Below are positions 32,074 through 44,600 of a DNA stretch of 64,000 nt, in pieces. Every line of letters begins with the position of its first letter. Within the stretch, counting starts at the first letter, position 1. A model generated the notes under the pieces. The model was not told the DNA's origin and ran no database searches. It saw only the letters and a program-made list of their open reading frames with translations. Location: assembly GCA_023055505.1 (NCBI GenBank), contig JALIRH010000023.1, forward strand, positions 3,974,423-4,038,422, in the 5' to 3' direction. The stretch comes from Callipepla californica brunnescens (taxonomy: Eukaryota > Chordata > Aves > Galliformes > Odontophoridae). The position numbers and the translations under genes are program-made.

Positions 32074-32776
32074 GCTTACAGAATATTCGGAGTTGGAAGG
32101 GACCTCTAAGGATCATCAACTCCAACACCTGGATCACACAGGACCACCCAAAATTCAAACCCTACATCTGAGAGCACTGTTCAAATGCTTCTTAAATTTC
32201 CCTGGGCATTCTGTTCCATGCCCACGGCCCTCTGGTGCAGACCCATCCCCTGACCCCCAGCTCCCCAAGCACAGCTCCATGCGGTTTCCTCGAGCTCTGT
32301 CGCTGTCACACAGAGCAGAGCTCAGCACTGCCCTCCGCTCCCTGTGAGAGCTGCAGCATCTAACAGCTCTGTGTCTTCTTACACTGTGACACCCATATTG
32401 CACGCAGTGCTGGAGGTGAGGCAGTGCAGCACAGAGCAGAGTGGACAACCTTTCCCCTCTCCCAGTGGCAGTGCTAGGCCTGGTGCATCCCAGGGAACAG
32501 CTGACCCTTTGGCTGCCAGGGCACTCGGCTGGCTCATCTTCAGCCTGCCATCAGCGAGTCCCCTGATCCCTTTCTGTGGGGCTGATCTCCCACCTCTCAT
32601 CCCCCAGTCTGTAGCCAGGGCTGCCATGTCCCAGGTGCAGAATCTGGTACTTGCTCTTATTAAACTTCGTGATTACTCAGCCTCTAATTTATCAAGGTCT
32701 TTGCAAGACATTTCTGCCTTCGAGGAACAGAACTCCGAACTGTTCTTCCCAATTCTGTGTCCTTTACAAAATTAAC
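32074..32776 (-). mobile_element. CR1 LINE 3' segment
   Basis: The plus strand starts ACAGAATATTCGGAGTTGGA and GGGACCTCTAAGGATC (reverse-complemented CR1 tail). It shares its central blocks with the copy at 1796-2216, so both belong to one CR1 subfamily. It extends about 350 bp further towards the 5' side than that copy, ending near ATTCTGTGTCCTTTACAAAA. A 143-codon plus-strand frame over it is antisense to the element and not a gene. Confidence 0.87.
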
Positions 32777-33083
32777 CTAAAATACAGTCTAGTCATGCAT
32801 CCATTTCAGTTACAAAAATAAGAATTTATTGCATTTATTTTAGAAGCAGAATATTGTCTTTATTTTAGACGTAAAACACATCTGATATTAACCTTTACTT
32901 CGTCAGCAGCAGACATATATGCAAAAACTATGACTAAGAACATAAAATAGAAAGGTTGTTCAGAGGAAACAGATTATTTAGGAATAAAATTGAGGAAAAA
33001 AAAAAAAAAAAGAATGGAAAAATGGAAAACACAGAGGAAAATTACTCTCCTGGAACCGTGTAAAGAAGACTTTTATGCCAAAA

Positions 33084-33897
33084 TATGGTGGATTGACCTT
33101 GTCTTGCTGCCAGATGGCCACCCAGCATCTCTCTCACCCACTCAACAGGACAGGGCGGAAATAAGGTGACCTAGCTTTTGGATCAGGGTTTGGACATGGA
33201 GATTGCTCAGTGGTTGCTATCATGGACAAAACAGACTCAATTTGGAAAAAAATTAATTTTTTACTAAGTAATAACAGGGTAGGAGTGTGAGAAATAAAAA
33301 CGAAACAGAAAACAACTTCCCTACCCCAAATCCCACATGCTTCTTCCTAGGCTCAGCCTCACTCCTGATATTTTAATTCCCCTCAAACCTGAGAGGCAGA
33401 GGGGGACAAGGAATGAGTGCCGTGCCCAGTCCATTGCATCTCCTCTTTGTTACTCCTTCCTCCTCACTCCCTGCTCCAGCATGAGGTCTCTCCCATGGCA
33501 CACAGTTCTTCATGAACTGATTTAACCTGGGTTTTTCCCATGGAGCACAATTCTTCAAGAACTGCTCCACCATCAGCCCTCTCCATAAGGTGCAGTCCTT
33601 CCAGGATGAGTGCTTCACTGCAGGCTCTTCTCAACAGGCTGCAGCCCCAGCTTGGAGTCTGGGGCCACATCCACTTGCTCCACTGTGTGTTCCTCCATGG
33701 ACTACGGGGTCCATTATACATTTATTGTCATGGAGTGCCACCAGCATGACTGCTGGGCTCAGCTTTGGCAAGTGCCAAACACTTTTGGAGCCAACCTGGC
33801 TGAAGCCAGCCATGCCTGACATGGGTAGCTTCTGGTTTCTTCTCAGAGGCCATCCCTGCAACACCCTGGTACCAAGATCTTGCTACTCAAACCATCA
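33084..33897 (-). mobile_element. ERV LTR (solo), with internal degenerate repeats
   Basis: The plus strand starts TATGGTGGATTGACCTTG and runs to GCTACTCAAACCATCA. Read on the minus strand, that is a segment beginning TGATGGTTTGAG and ending GTCAATCCACCATA. I recognise this arrangement from a common avian ERV LTR: the gtccTGCTGCCAGATG and CTCTCTCACCCACTCAACAGG end block, followed by clustered copies of a roughly 45-50 bp unit (CAGTTCTTCATGAACTG and CAATTCTTCAAGAACTG at about 33,490-33,560). No clear target-site duplication was seen, so boundaries are approximate. The short open frames over it are not genes. No internal retroviral region follows. Confidence 0.68.
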
Positions 33898-35190
33898 TGC
33901 AGGAAGAAAAGAACAAATGTACTGCATCATAATATGAAAGCATATATATTTATCTGTATATTAACACCACGTCTTGCAGATACTCTTTAATGCTATTTAT
34001 TATCACTGAGTTATTAAATCCCACTGCCACCACTGTCATGCTGGTTTGCTTCAGTCTGAAAAAGTAGATGATTATGTGAGGCAATGGGCATGACAGCATC
34101 AGCTGAATAGTAAATCATTTAGAAGAGGAGCAGCACAGGAAGACATGACGATTAATGCATGCAGTGAAAAGAGGCACCTAAGAATGCTTCTTTCCCACTA
34201 CTTTTTCACTGATCTGTTCTTGATTTTATTTTGCTGGAGGATGGGAGCTGATTACACCAACCCACGCATAGTGGGAAACAATATATGCAAGATGCTTCTC
34301 AGAAACCCCTCAGGCTGCTGCAATTCTATCATATCATCTTTGGCTGTGTGGATGTAGTTTCTCTTCCAATATAAGCAGTTAAACTCAATAATCCTATTAC
34401 TGCAGAAAAGTAGGATCTCCAAGTAGAATCCTCCAAAGCAAAAAAGAGTCAGAACTAAATTAAATTCATTCTGAGGCATTGAAACCTGCTTTATGCAGTG
34501 CTGGGATTTCTGCATAGATTTTTGTTATTAAATAAGCAAGTGAATAATCATTAAATGATCTGTAGTTATTCTACCCTGAAGGATACTTTATGGGATTCTG
34601 TGTCATGGTTCTGCTCAATACAAGTATTAGGGAATTGCAATTAAGAGAGCCTGTGAGAAAATACAGGTAGAAACATTTTTTCAGGACGACTGCATGTGCT
34701 CATCTTGTATCTGCAGCTCATCCTGCACAGACAGTGTGATCAAGCATCTCATTAAGAGCTTTAGCAGAGACTGTGGCATGGTTGAGAGCAAATTGATTAA
34801 AGTTCAGTCTGGATATTAATACTAAGATGATGGGACTGGGGAAAGCAACTCAGAGGTATAGAGAAGATGTCAGACCTTTTAGTGAGGATGTACATCCATC
34901 AGTTGTCACTTCAGTTGACTTCCTAATTTGAGGGCATCTTATTAGATTTTATATTGCTTTTAAATCATCATGTAGCTATATAGATCAGGGCGGCATTTTA
35001 TTTATTTTTAAGCCAAGATCAGGGCATGGTATTACAGTGAACTCCAGTTTTTGAACTGGAGTCTTAAATTGCTTGTTTGAAGAGTACAGCATCTTTCTAT
35101 GAATGCTCACTACAAAATTTTTGTTCTTATATTCTTCCAGTTTGGATTGGAGCACTAAAGCTATAACAGCATGTGATCTGTAGTCTACAA
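33898..35190. other. Non-coding stretch, no gene recognised
   Basis: AT-rich DNA between the LTR and the mariner relic. I see no repeat family or credible exon in it. Confidence 0.6.
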
Positions 35191-35578
35191 GGGCTTCTTG
35201 GAAAGTAACACCTCTTATTTTGTGATGCTGTCCCACAGTGTCAGAGGCACGTGTTGTTGGTTGGGCAATAGAGGTTGAATCTTCCTGCCAATATTTCATC
35301 ACATTTTGTTGCCATGTGACAGATGGCAGCAGAAAGGCGGCCTAACAAGATGGTGTCTGACATGGAAGTGCATATGAAGCAAAGTTGTGTCACTGAATTC
35401 CTTCAGGCAGAATAAAGGGCACCCACTGACATTCATAACAGCTTACTGCACATTAATGGAGACCGAAGGGTGCATATGAGCCCTGTGAAGTGGTGTATGG
35501 TGTTTTTCAGCAGTGGCAACAGCAACAGTGGGTCACCTCCACTGGTGCAGATCTTTATGAACAAGTCATGCAGATCAT
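35191..35578 (+). mobile_element. Mariner (Galluhop-like) element, 3'-truncated
   Basis: It opens with GGGCTTCTTGGAAAGTAACA, which corresponds to the inverted end of the copy at 54.4 kb. It continues through GTGACAGATGGCAGCAG, AAGATGGTGTCTGACATGG, TCACTGAATTCCTTCAGGCA and GTGGGTCACCTCCACTGGTG, the N-terminal transposase helix-turn-helix region. The transposase frame is broken by stops. The right half and right inverted end are missing after about 35,578. Confidence 0.8.
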
Positions 35579-36178
35579 AAATCTTGCTGATTGTACAGAT
35601 TCTGTACCTTTTTTTTTTCCTGCCTATACAATGATGATAATGTTCCTAACTTTGGCACTTCTGAAGTGTCTTCAACATCTTTCAGTGGAAGGAACTACGA
35701 ATTTGCTTCTATTACAAATAAAGGGCTTATAATAAAATTTTCTGTGGAGCAGCTTGATTATATAATTCATTTTGATCTCCAATATCTCCCTCATCTGAAC
35801 TAGCTCAGACAGTGGGGAAAAACAGATTTGTCATGGATAGAGACTGTCACACTCTTGACAGCATTTTAATCAATGATCAGGACTGTGTTTTGGTTCTGAG
35901 GTGATGACCTAAGAGAGAGGAAACAGTGTAATCCAGTATTTGGCTGCACCTTGATTTGGGATCATTGGGGAATGCCTAGGAAACCTCTGAGAAATTTGAG
36001 AATAACTACTGTTGCTGTCATGTGAGGAAAAGTTAAGGAGGGCCACATGGATGTGGGCCTGAAGAAACTTCAGCAGTTTCTGGACAGGTGTAATCAGCTA
36101 CCCTTCATTCAGGATGCCCAGGGCCTTTATAGCTGCTTTCCCTTCATTAAGGGGGATCAAGCATTCCAGGCTGGTCAT
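35579..36178. other. Non-coding stretch, no gene recognised
   Basis: AT-rich, with a TTTTTTTTTT tract near 35,610. The part at 36,030-36,178 is more GC-rich but I could not assign it to CR1 with confidence. Confidence 0.5.
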
Positions 36179-36850
36179 TTAATCATAGAATCTTACCAAG
36201 TTGGTCAAGTGTGGCTTCCTCTTCCATGCTGACACCTCCTTCATATTATATGAATATTTTCCAAGAGTAGCTGCTCTTTCACCTTCCCAGGGACAGAGGC
36301 GAAGCTGACAGTGTTGTAGTTCCCTATGCCCTCTTGCCCTTCTTGAAGATAGGAGTAACATTTGCTTCCTGCCATTCTTCACATATTTCTCCTTGTTCCT
36401 GTGATTGATCATGGTTTTCTGTGAGCGGCCTCAAAATGACACCTGCCTCCATCAGCACTGGTGTGTGTATACCATCAGGGCCCATGATCTTCTATCTTTT
36501 CCAGTTTGCTTAAGAATTCCATGACTTGATAATCTTCCACGAAGGGTACTTCTTCCTTGCTCAAGCTTTTACTCCTGGTCTATGAGGCCTGGGATCCCTA
36601 AGGACCCCTGTTGCTGGCAAAGTGTGAGGCAAAAAAGGCATTCAATACTTTATGTTTTCACTGTACTCTGCCACATTTAGCAGTGGGCCCACTTTTTCCC
36701 TGTCTCCCCTTTGTCACCTGTGTACATACAGAAATCCTTTTTAGTTGTCTTTGCCATCTCTGGCAGGATTGCATTCTAGTTGGATTTTGGCTTTCCTAAC
36801 CTCAGCCCTGAATGCTTAGTCAATATCTCTATATTTCTCCCAGTGTATGC
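36179..36850 (-). mobile_element. CR1 LINE segment, non-coding region
   Basis: After a short tail (AATCATAGAATC) the plus strand jumps to ACCAAGTTGGTCAAGTGTGG, which normally lies several hundred bases inside the element. It then follows CR1 order: CCAGGGACAGAGGCGAAGC, GCCCTTCTTGAAGATAGGAG, ATCAGGGCCCATGATCTTC, CAGTGGGCCCACTTTTTCCC. The internal part between tail and body is missing. It is inverted relative to the CR1 piece immediately to the right. Confidence 0.75.
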
Positions 36851-36884
36851 TTCCTTTTCATGTTTGAGTTTGGCTTGGAGCAAA

Positions 36885-37165
36885 TCTGTCACAAACATGC
36901 CACACTAAGAGGCAACAGGCACAAACCATAGCAGAGACTGTTCCCTCTGAATACCTGGAAACACTACTGTGTATATGTTTGGGCACTGTTACAAGTTGCC
37001 CACAGAGGTTTTGGAGCTTCCCTCCATGGAGATGCTCATAAGCCATACAGGCGGAGTCCTGAGCAACCTGTGACAGGTGGCTGTTTGAGCAGGGGAGTTA
37101 GTCCAGTTGACCTCCAGAGGTCTTTCCCAACCTCAACAATTCTGTGATTATATAATCAAAATAAT
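36885..37165 (+). mobile_element. CR1 LINE 3' end
   Basis: The plus-strand CR1 starts near AAGAGGCAACAGGCACAAAC and passes TTGGAGCTTCCCTCCATGGA. It ends GACCTCCAGAGGTCTTTCCC then CAACAATTCTGTGATTAT, a complete CR1 3' terminus. It lies head to head with the minus copy ending at 36,850. Confidence 0.85.
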
Positions 37166-38481
37166 TTAAATTCAATTACCTGGCTTCTTTTTACACTTTA
37201 TTTTATACTTCAATATTATTATAATCCCAAAATCTTTCCTTATGCTATCATGATACATATTTTCTTTGCTATTTCTTGGAACAGAGGCTAGTAGATGGTG
37301 TCAGGCTCTTTAAAGTACTTCACAGTTCTGAAAATGAGTATAACAGGCTGATTCAGCAGTCCCATCTTTCTATTCTTGAACATTCACCTGTGGATGGTAC
37401 GGGCTGAACTAGATGATATGAAAGAGTTCTACTAGAAGCAAGGGGATTGTTGTGGTATGGTGAAAAGGATCTAAAGAGAAACATTCTTGTAGGAAATCAG
37501 AGAATACTAGGGCTGTTCAGTGTAGGACAAAGGTGTTACAGATCAGCATATTCCCCTTCTTATCAGTTCACTGAAGATGAAGCTGGTGTGGCTGATGGGT
37601 TAATACCAAATGGCTGAAAGTGACTACATTTCACATTTACAACAAATGGTGACATTTCTAACGCAAGATGGCAAGTTTGGCAGTTTTCCATTCTTTGGGG
37701 AAAAGGGATATTCTGATGAAGAAAGAATACTTTGTTCTATTATATAATCTTCTCACACTGATTTTTTTTTTTCTCTCTCAAAAGATTCTGTGTTCTGGCC
37801 ATCTGTCTGGCTCTCACTTCCTTTGGCTCTGTTATTGAAACAAACAAGATAGACTTTTGAAAAGACCAATGTTATTTAGCACATTATTGAATCTCAAAGA
37901 CATTCATACTCAAGTTTCTCACTCTACAGTTAAGCTTTTTTGGGAAGAAGAAGCTGGAAGTCATTGCATGTGAATTTATCAGTGTTTATTTTCTGAGAGT
38001 AGAATTTTTGAAATTTCACAGGTGGTAACCTGATTCTCTTTTTAAAATATGATCTAACGCCAAAACCAAGCTTGAAGCCAGGCATTCTCTAGGTCCAAAA
38101 GAATATGTAAGCTTCTGATGCTCATTTAAGGCCTCAACTTACTATAAGTTTCCTTAATGAGTAATAGTATCCTACACATTCAGATAGTTCTGTGGGTAGA
38201 TATCTAATGATATGAACAGTCAGTTAATCCTACATAAGTTGATAGCCCTTAATGCATGAGAGAAACCTACTGGAAATGTTCAGGTGAAAGGGATGAAAAT
38301 TGGTTGCCATAATGTGTTTGGAAAATGTAGATAAATCAGAAAGAAATAGTGTGTGCTACTATATGTAAAAATTGTCATTACCTGCTTTAAAAAACCTGAA
38401 ATCAAATTATCTTGAATGCATTTGGATTACTCTCCAAAAAGAAAACATGATCTTCTTTTCTGTGTCATATAAATGATATAT
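37166..38481. other. Non-coding stretch, no gene recognised
   Basis: AT-rich DNA with no recognised repeat or exon. A T/CT-rich tract lies at 37,760-37,780. Confidence 0.6.
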
Positions 38482-38600
38482 ACCACGGAGTCGTGAAATA
38501 GCTTGGATTTGAGGGGATACCGTTTTGGTTCAACCTCCCTGCCATGGGCAGAGTTTCCAGCCAATGGATCAGGCTGCCCAGGGCCTCATCATATCAAGGA
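38482..38600 (-). mobile_element. CR1 LINE 3' end fragment
   Basis: A diverged reverse-complemented CR1 terminus: GGAGTCGTGAAATAGCTTGG then CAACCTCCCTGCCATGGGCA and CAGGCTGCCCAGGGCCTC. About 120 bp remain. Confidence 0.75.
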
Positions 38601-41600
38601 TCTTAAATATAAAATGCATGTGGAATACACTGGTTAGTCACATTTCTGTTCCTTTTCTCATTATTCTGTAGGATTTTTTCTGAAGTCCAATATCTGTGCG
38701 TAAAACAGCTTACAATGTAAGTCATACTAGACAAAACTTTTTTCAGTTTACAGTGTATAATAAATTTACCTCACATAAATCATGCTATCCTTCAGGCCAG
38801 ACTGACATATCATCCTAACCCAGTCCTGTCCAGCAGGAGCTCCCCAATTTCTTACTGGATTCAGTGGTGATTAAATGCTCTCTGGCACTGCTTGTTCTCC
38901 TTTCTGGGCAAGAAAAGAGCTCACTTGTTCACTGCCACCTATTCTGCCTTAGCTTTGTCTATGGTGTGTGGTCAGTATACCCACATCTTCAGCCTTTGCC
39001 AGCTCTCCAGTCTCTATCAGTGCAGTCTGACAAGCCTTTCTCCAAGCCACGCAGAGTTTCTGTGAAATACCAGCTAACTCTTCCTGCCTATTTTTTTTTT
39101 TTTTTAATCACAGTCATAACTGAATGACACTGCAGTTGGAAGGAACTGCCTCTGTGGAGCAGAGTATTACAAACAGGTCTAGAACAATTGATTTCTCAGC
39201 ACATAGATCTCCGCTTCATCTCTCAAACAATGAGGATGAATCACTTTGGAATATGCAGTGAGATTTGTCATTTTTACCTTAATGAGTTTGGCAAAATAAA
39301 GCTAACGCTGTCCTTCAGTGAGTGTTAACTTTTGAACATTTTACTGCCTTCTTATACTGTTTACTATATATTGCAGGTAGAACATTTAGTTATTGAACCT
39401 CACTGAATCTAAGCAGATCTCGTGATTGACTTTAATATTTATACTAACAAGACAAAAATAATCAGAAAAAAAAAAAAAGAAAAGAAAAAAATGAGAGAAC
39501 AAAAAGCTGAAAAAGCTGAGATAGGACTTCATTTTATTACTTTTCCCTTGAGAATTTGTGGAAGCAAAGCTGAGTAAGAATAAGTTCATTTGCAACTGAA
39601 CTCAGGGAATTTTTTTAACCTTTTTTCCAACAGTATATTCTGGGAAGTTGCCATGACCACAGAAAACAAAGTTCAGTTTGAAATTTTGGTTTATTAATCA
39701 ATGGTGGATTAAAAATGTGTGCCCCACTGTGAACTGTGTTTTCATGTTGCTTATTTCTTTGCCTTGATGACCATGTGTAATGCCTCTTCTTGTGTAAATT
39801 CAACTACCTGGGAAAGGAGGACAGCACATGGGTACTAATCTGAATTCTGAAGCTTCTGTTTTGCCAGGTGATTTTTTGGTCAGATTAGTTCCCTCATTTT
39901 CTCCATAGGATGTCCACACAAGTGGTTGTGCTGGCAACACTAATGGGGTGGGTGGAGGGGGGATTCTGGGATGCAGAAGTAGGGGAGAATCTGGGAATGG
40001 GGAGTAGCTAAGTCAAATGCAGAATCTTATCATTGCACAGTATAGTCCTTTGTTTTCACGTAGAAAACATTAAAGCAAACTGCTATGCAATTTCTGCCAA
40101 AACAAACGCTCCAATTTTTAAATTGGGTTTGTAGGATCTGTAGGCTTTTCTTCTTCCTCATCTCAAACATTGTTGAAGATAAGAAAATTATTAATTTTTC
40201 AAAACACTGGTATTCTTCTCTCACAATACCTTTGAAATTCAGATGCTTTGCTTGTAAATTTACTATGCTGTGGTGTAACATCAGTGCTGGCAAAAATATA
40301 AAAATAATGCCATCTGTTGTTGTATTGGGTGCAGGTGTTGATTCGTTTAACTGGGCAACCTACATTAATTGCTTGCAGCAGATGTAACTAGGGTATCCTG
40401 AATGCTCACATCACTGGATTGGCAATTATGGTCATCTTATGGGTGCTCAACAATCATTCGGAAATGTGAAGTGTCTGATAGTCACAAATTAAACATTTTT
40501 CTTTCAACTTTTTAAAAAATTTCCACAACCAGCATGCTTCCAGCAACAGAAATTCAGACTGAAGGCTTTATGATCAGCGAAAACAGTATCTACAAATTAC
40601 ACACGTGAACAAAATGTTTTACATTTATTTATTGAGCTATAGTTCAGATTTTCCACCTCTCTTTTCTGAGAGAGCTTTAAAGAGGTCCATCCCTGTATCA
40701 ATAAAGGTAAGAGCATAAAGATTGCTGTGGAAGAATCAATTGTTAAGGGTTGAAAGAAAAGTCTGTGAACTCAAGAGCCAGACATGTTTAAGCTTGATGG
40801 CAAGGCCCTGTGCTTTTTTGTATCATGCCAGTTCAAAATTAATATGAGAGATAATTATGCATTACATGCCAAACTATTATTGCACTCAGTATAATACCCA
40901 TTGTGATGTTTATTTTGTATTACATTTGAACTGTTGCTACACTTTTGACCCAAGCAGTTAGGCAAAAGCCTGAGCTATTGCCAATTGTTCTAATTAGGAA
41001 AAACAGTGCTGATGCCCTTTTAACAGCTTCATGCATGTTACTCAAGAGCAGCTCTGTGTTTTTCTTGTTTGCAGTAACCCCTATTTTCCTGAACATTGGC
41101 AGAAGTGAACCAGAACGTGTATTCTGTGTTCTTACTTTATGCTCTGTCAGCCATACCTACTTGAAAAGCTCATTCTCTTAACTATTTCCAGGGCTAAATC
41201 CGGGTCTTCACAAAAGTATTTGGCTGTACCTCAGGATTGTCATGTTTCATATCACAAAACCAAGGTGCATTTGGCTTCTGTCTGGCACCTCCTTCCTCTG
41301 CAGTGCCATGGCGCAGAACATCTCCCTGACATATGCAATCCCTGGAGCAAGAAAAGCCACAGCACTGTGCTACAGATGCAGTGAGTTCACAAACACAGCC
41401 AAAGTGCAAACATCCCACTGCTAAAATCTCAAGGGCAGTAGCTTACTTCTACAGACCCAACTCACCTCTAAGCTGTAGGATGCAGCGTACTGCTCAGTAG
41501 GAAGGGATGAACAGTGTACTGCATGTACCATGGTCACTGAACTGTGAACTTCAGGAGATCCTTGGTAAGTACAGAGAATATCCTTAGAAAAGGCACAATC

Positions 41601-44600
41601 ATGTGATCTCCACATCATGAGGATCTCACATGATTGAACTTCTCAATTCTAGCAGCAGAGAGAAAAATAAACAATACAGGGAAAGTTGTAATAGTGGAAC
41701 AGAGAAAATGTGCTTCAAAAAAACTGAATTTAACCAATGTAAATAGCTACGAATCGGCTCTGGAATGCCTCTACTTCTATTTGTGTCTCACTTAAATAAG
41801 ACTGAGTATAAGCAGCTGTTCTGTGCAAAGGAAATAGCTCATAACAGATCTGCAGGGGGAAAAAAAAATAAATTAGGGTTTACACTTAAAATTTTTAAAG
41901 GAAAAACAAAGGCAGTGATGGTCCTGTCTTGCAGTATGGAGGACTTCCACTCCAACGTGTGTTCAGAATCAGGCAGAGATGCCCAATCTGGGGCTTGTTG
42001 CAGCCTTCCATCAAGGCCAGCATCTGTCAGCTCTGTGCTGCACACTGGGATGGGTGTGCTGCTGCCTCATCCACTGTGTCTTTCAGGCTGTGCGCTAACC
42101 ACCTGGGTCTGCTGTGATGGAGATGCTGCAGCTCAGGTCTCTTGTTCTGCCAGAGGCACAGCCAACAGCTGCTGCTCAGAGCTGCAGACCTCAACAGCAT
42201 ACCCTGGGTACTATGTTGGCAGTGGTAGAGACAGTCAGCAGAGGCTGCATCTTCTCATCCCAAGTATCTGCTGCAGCACAAAGTCAGGCGTGGCTCTGTA
42301 ATTTCACACAGCCACCTGAATGTAAGCATAGTCAGGTGTGCCTAAGAATCTTGACCCCAGCTTTCAATTGAAGTTCACAAATGAATCTTCTAGTCAACAA
42401 CTGTCATTTGCTTTTAGATCCTGGCTGAAGTTTTCCTTGAAGGAAAGAACAGATGAGAAAGGATCACCTCCTTACATTCTGAGCTGAAACACAGTCCAGT
42501 GTGTAATGCTGAAGTAAAAGGAGAATGGACCGATTTCCATCAAATGACATTTTAATTATTTACCCTGTTTGATCTATTATTGAAAAATTTACATCACAGC
42601 TCTACAAAGCCTTCCGCTACTAAACTGATATTTTTTTTGCCATTGTATCAGAGGTTTCCAATATTCTTACTTAATCATAGCTAGGGTATATGTTCTGTAA
42701 AATTAAGAATATATGAAACTTCAATATTTCATTTGATCTTAATAAGAGTGTTCCACTGGAGTCAGTGAGTTTTTCGAAGTGGGTTAAACTACAAAAACTA
42801 AATAATTAATACTGATTTCTTTTTAAAAACAGAACTGTTCTCAGATTTCTTTATCACTTTCTACAATTAGAATATTAGGATGTGAGATCTTATTCAAAAA
42901 AGACACATTCTCCAAAACGCAGTTTTCATGGGAAAAAAAAAACAACACACCACTACTGCCAAGAACTCACAATAATTACTGACTGCTCACCCATGAGTTC
43001 TCTAAGGACTTGGAGTCCCAGAACCCTGACAAGGTTGTTGGAAAGGGGGGAGATCATTTAAACTCCAGAGAGCCTGTAGTTTCATTCAGTCAAGGTCACT
43101 TATCAATCAAATGAATGTCATTTCATAAACACTCCTGAACAACTGTGTTCTATTATCTAAATGGGAAGAAGTGGTGTTAATGGGTGTCTAAGGGATGAAA
43201 TCAATTTAGCTCGGAGGCACTCAGCTGTTAGAACAGTTGTGAACATTTCTGGTTGCTAATCTATGCTGATTAGTATTAATACCATACAATGTCTAAAATG
43301 TGGCTGGCATGACATTTCTAAACCAATGAATGGCGATTACAGCTCTGTTTTCTTTATTCTCTTCTTTGAATAATCACTTCTGACTGTGTGGACTATCAGA
43401 TCGACAGCATACATAGGACTGGATTTGAAGATTTGTGCCCCCAGGCATCTTCTCTTCCCTGTGATCCTGTTCAAGAAGGTCAGTAAACAACATTTGACCT
43501 GTTAATTACTGGCAGTAAGGAGTCCTGTACAGTACTGTGAGAAAAGAACAATCTGCAGTAAAAAATCAGAAATATGATGATATCATAATATGTGTTGATG
43601 CTGACAAGTTGAAATTGAATTTGCAAGTGCTTAATTACACACCGAAATTGCCTCTGTAAACCAGTCAAGGCTTCTCTTTGTGATTTTTTTTCCTAACACA
43701 ATGTGAGTATGATAGGAAAGTTTAGTGACAGAGTGGAAACAACATACATTAAAATATCAACAAAACAAAGACGAAGTAAATGCTTTGTATTCTTCACAGG
43801 TGAGCATCTTATCATCCATTTCAGCCAGAGAATTAAGAGACATCAGGAAAAAAAACAAAGATGTTCAGACACTGCACCATCCTGAAACATCTGAAATACT
43901 GTAATGAAAGAAGTTCTGCAAGGGAGTTAAACTGGAGCAGGTTGTCCTAGGAAAAAATAATCACTTCTAAAAAGCCTATTCAGAAGAAGAGGCAGTGAAA
44001 TCAATTCCCAGGAAACTCTCAGCTTTGATTCAGAAGTGTACAGTGATTTCTGAGAGAATAAGCAAGGAGTTAGAACTTGGGGGGGGCTAGGGAGGGGAAA
44101 AAAATATTAAGTAGTAATCAAAACAGGCAAAGCTCTTTATTAGAACCACATAAGTGCAGCAGGTCTAACTGGAAATAGAAGTAGATAGGATTTCAATATC
44201 CTATCAAGAAGGTAGGATCCTGAGAGAAGAAAGAATTTCAAATGTCTGTATCCAAGCATGATAATGCAAGTGTTTTAAGTCTGGGTGATGGAGAAGCAAA
44301 TATATAAACTGATGAAAATTGCAGCTACTTTCACTTTCTTATGGAGGATCCTCAAGTGTGAAAATAACCAAGTGTAAGAGAGACATTTTCCAAAAGCAAC
44401 TGAATCCTTGAGGAGAGTTGCTTTTAAACATTGTGCTGAATTTTAGATCTGTATTTTAGCTTAATTTAAAATGATCTCATTAGACTTTGCTCCAGAAGAG
44501 AACAAATTGAAACAAAAATTGGAGTATCTGTCATATTCCAAATGCAACTTCAAGTTTTGTCTTCGGTATTGAGTCAGCCAAGTCAAGTGGAAAACATGTC

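Noticed and set aside
32344..32775. 143-codon plus-strand open frame
   Set aside because: It is antisense to a CR1 element and has no protein features.
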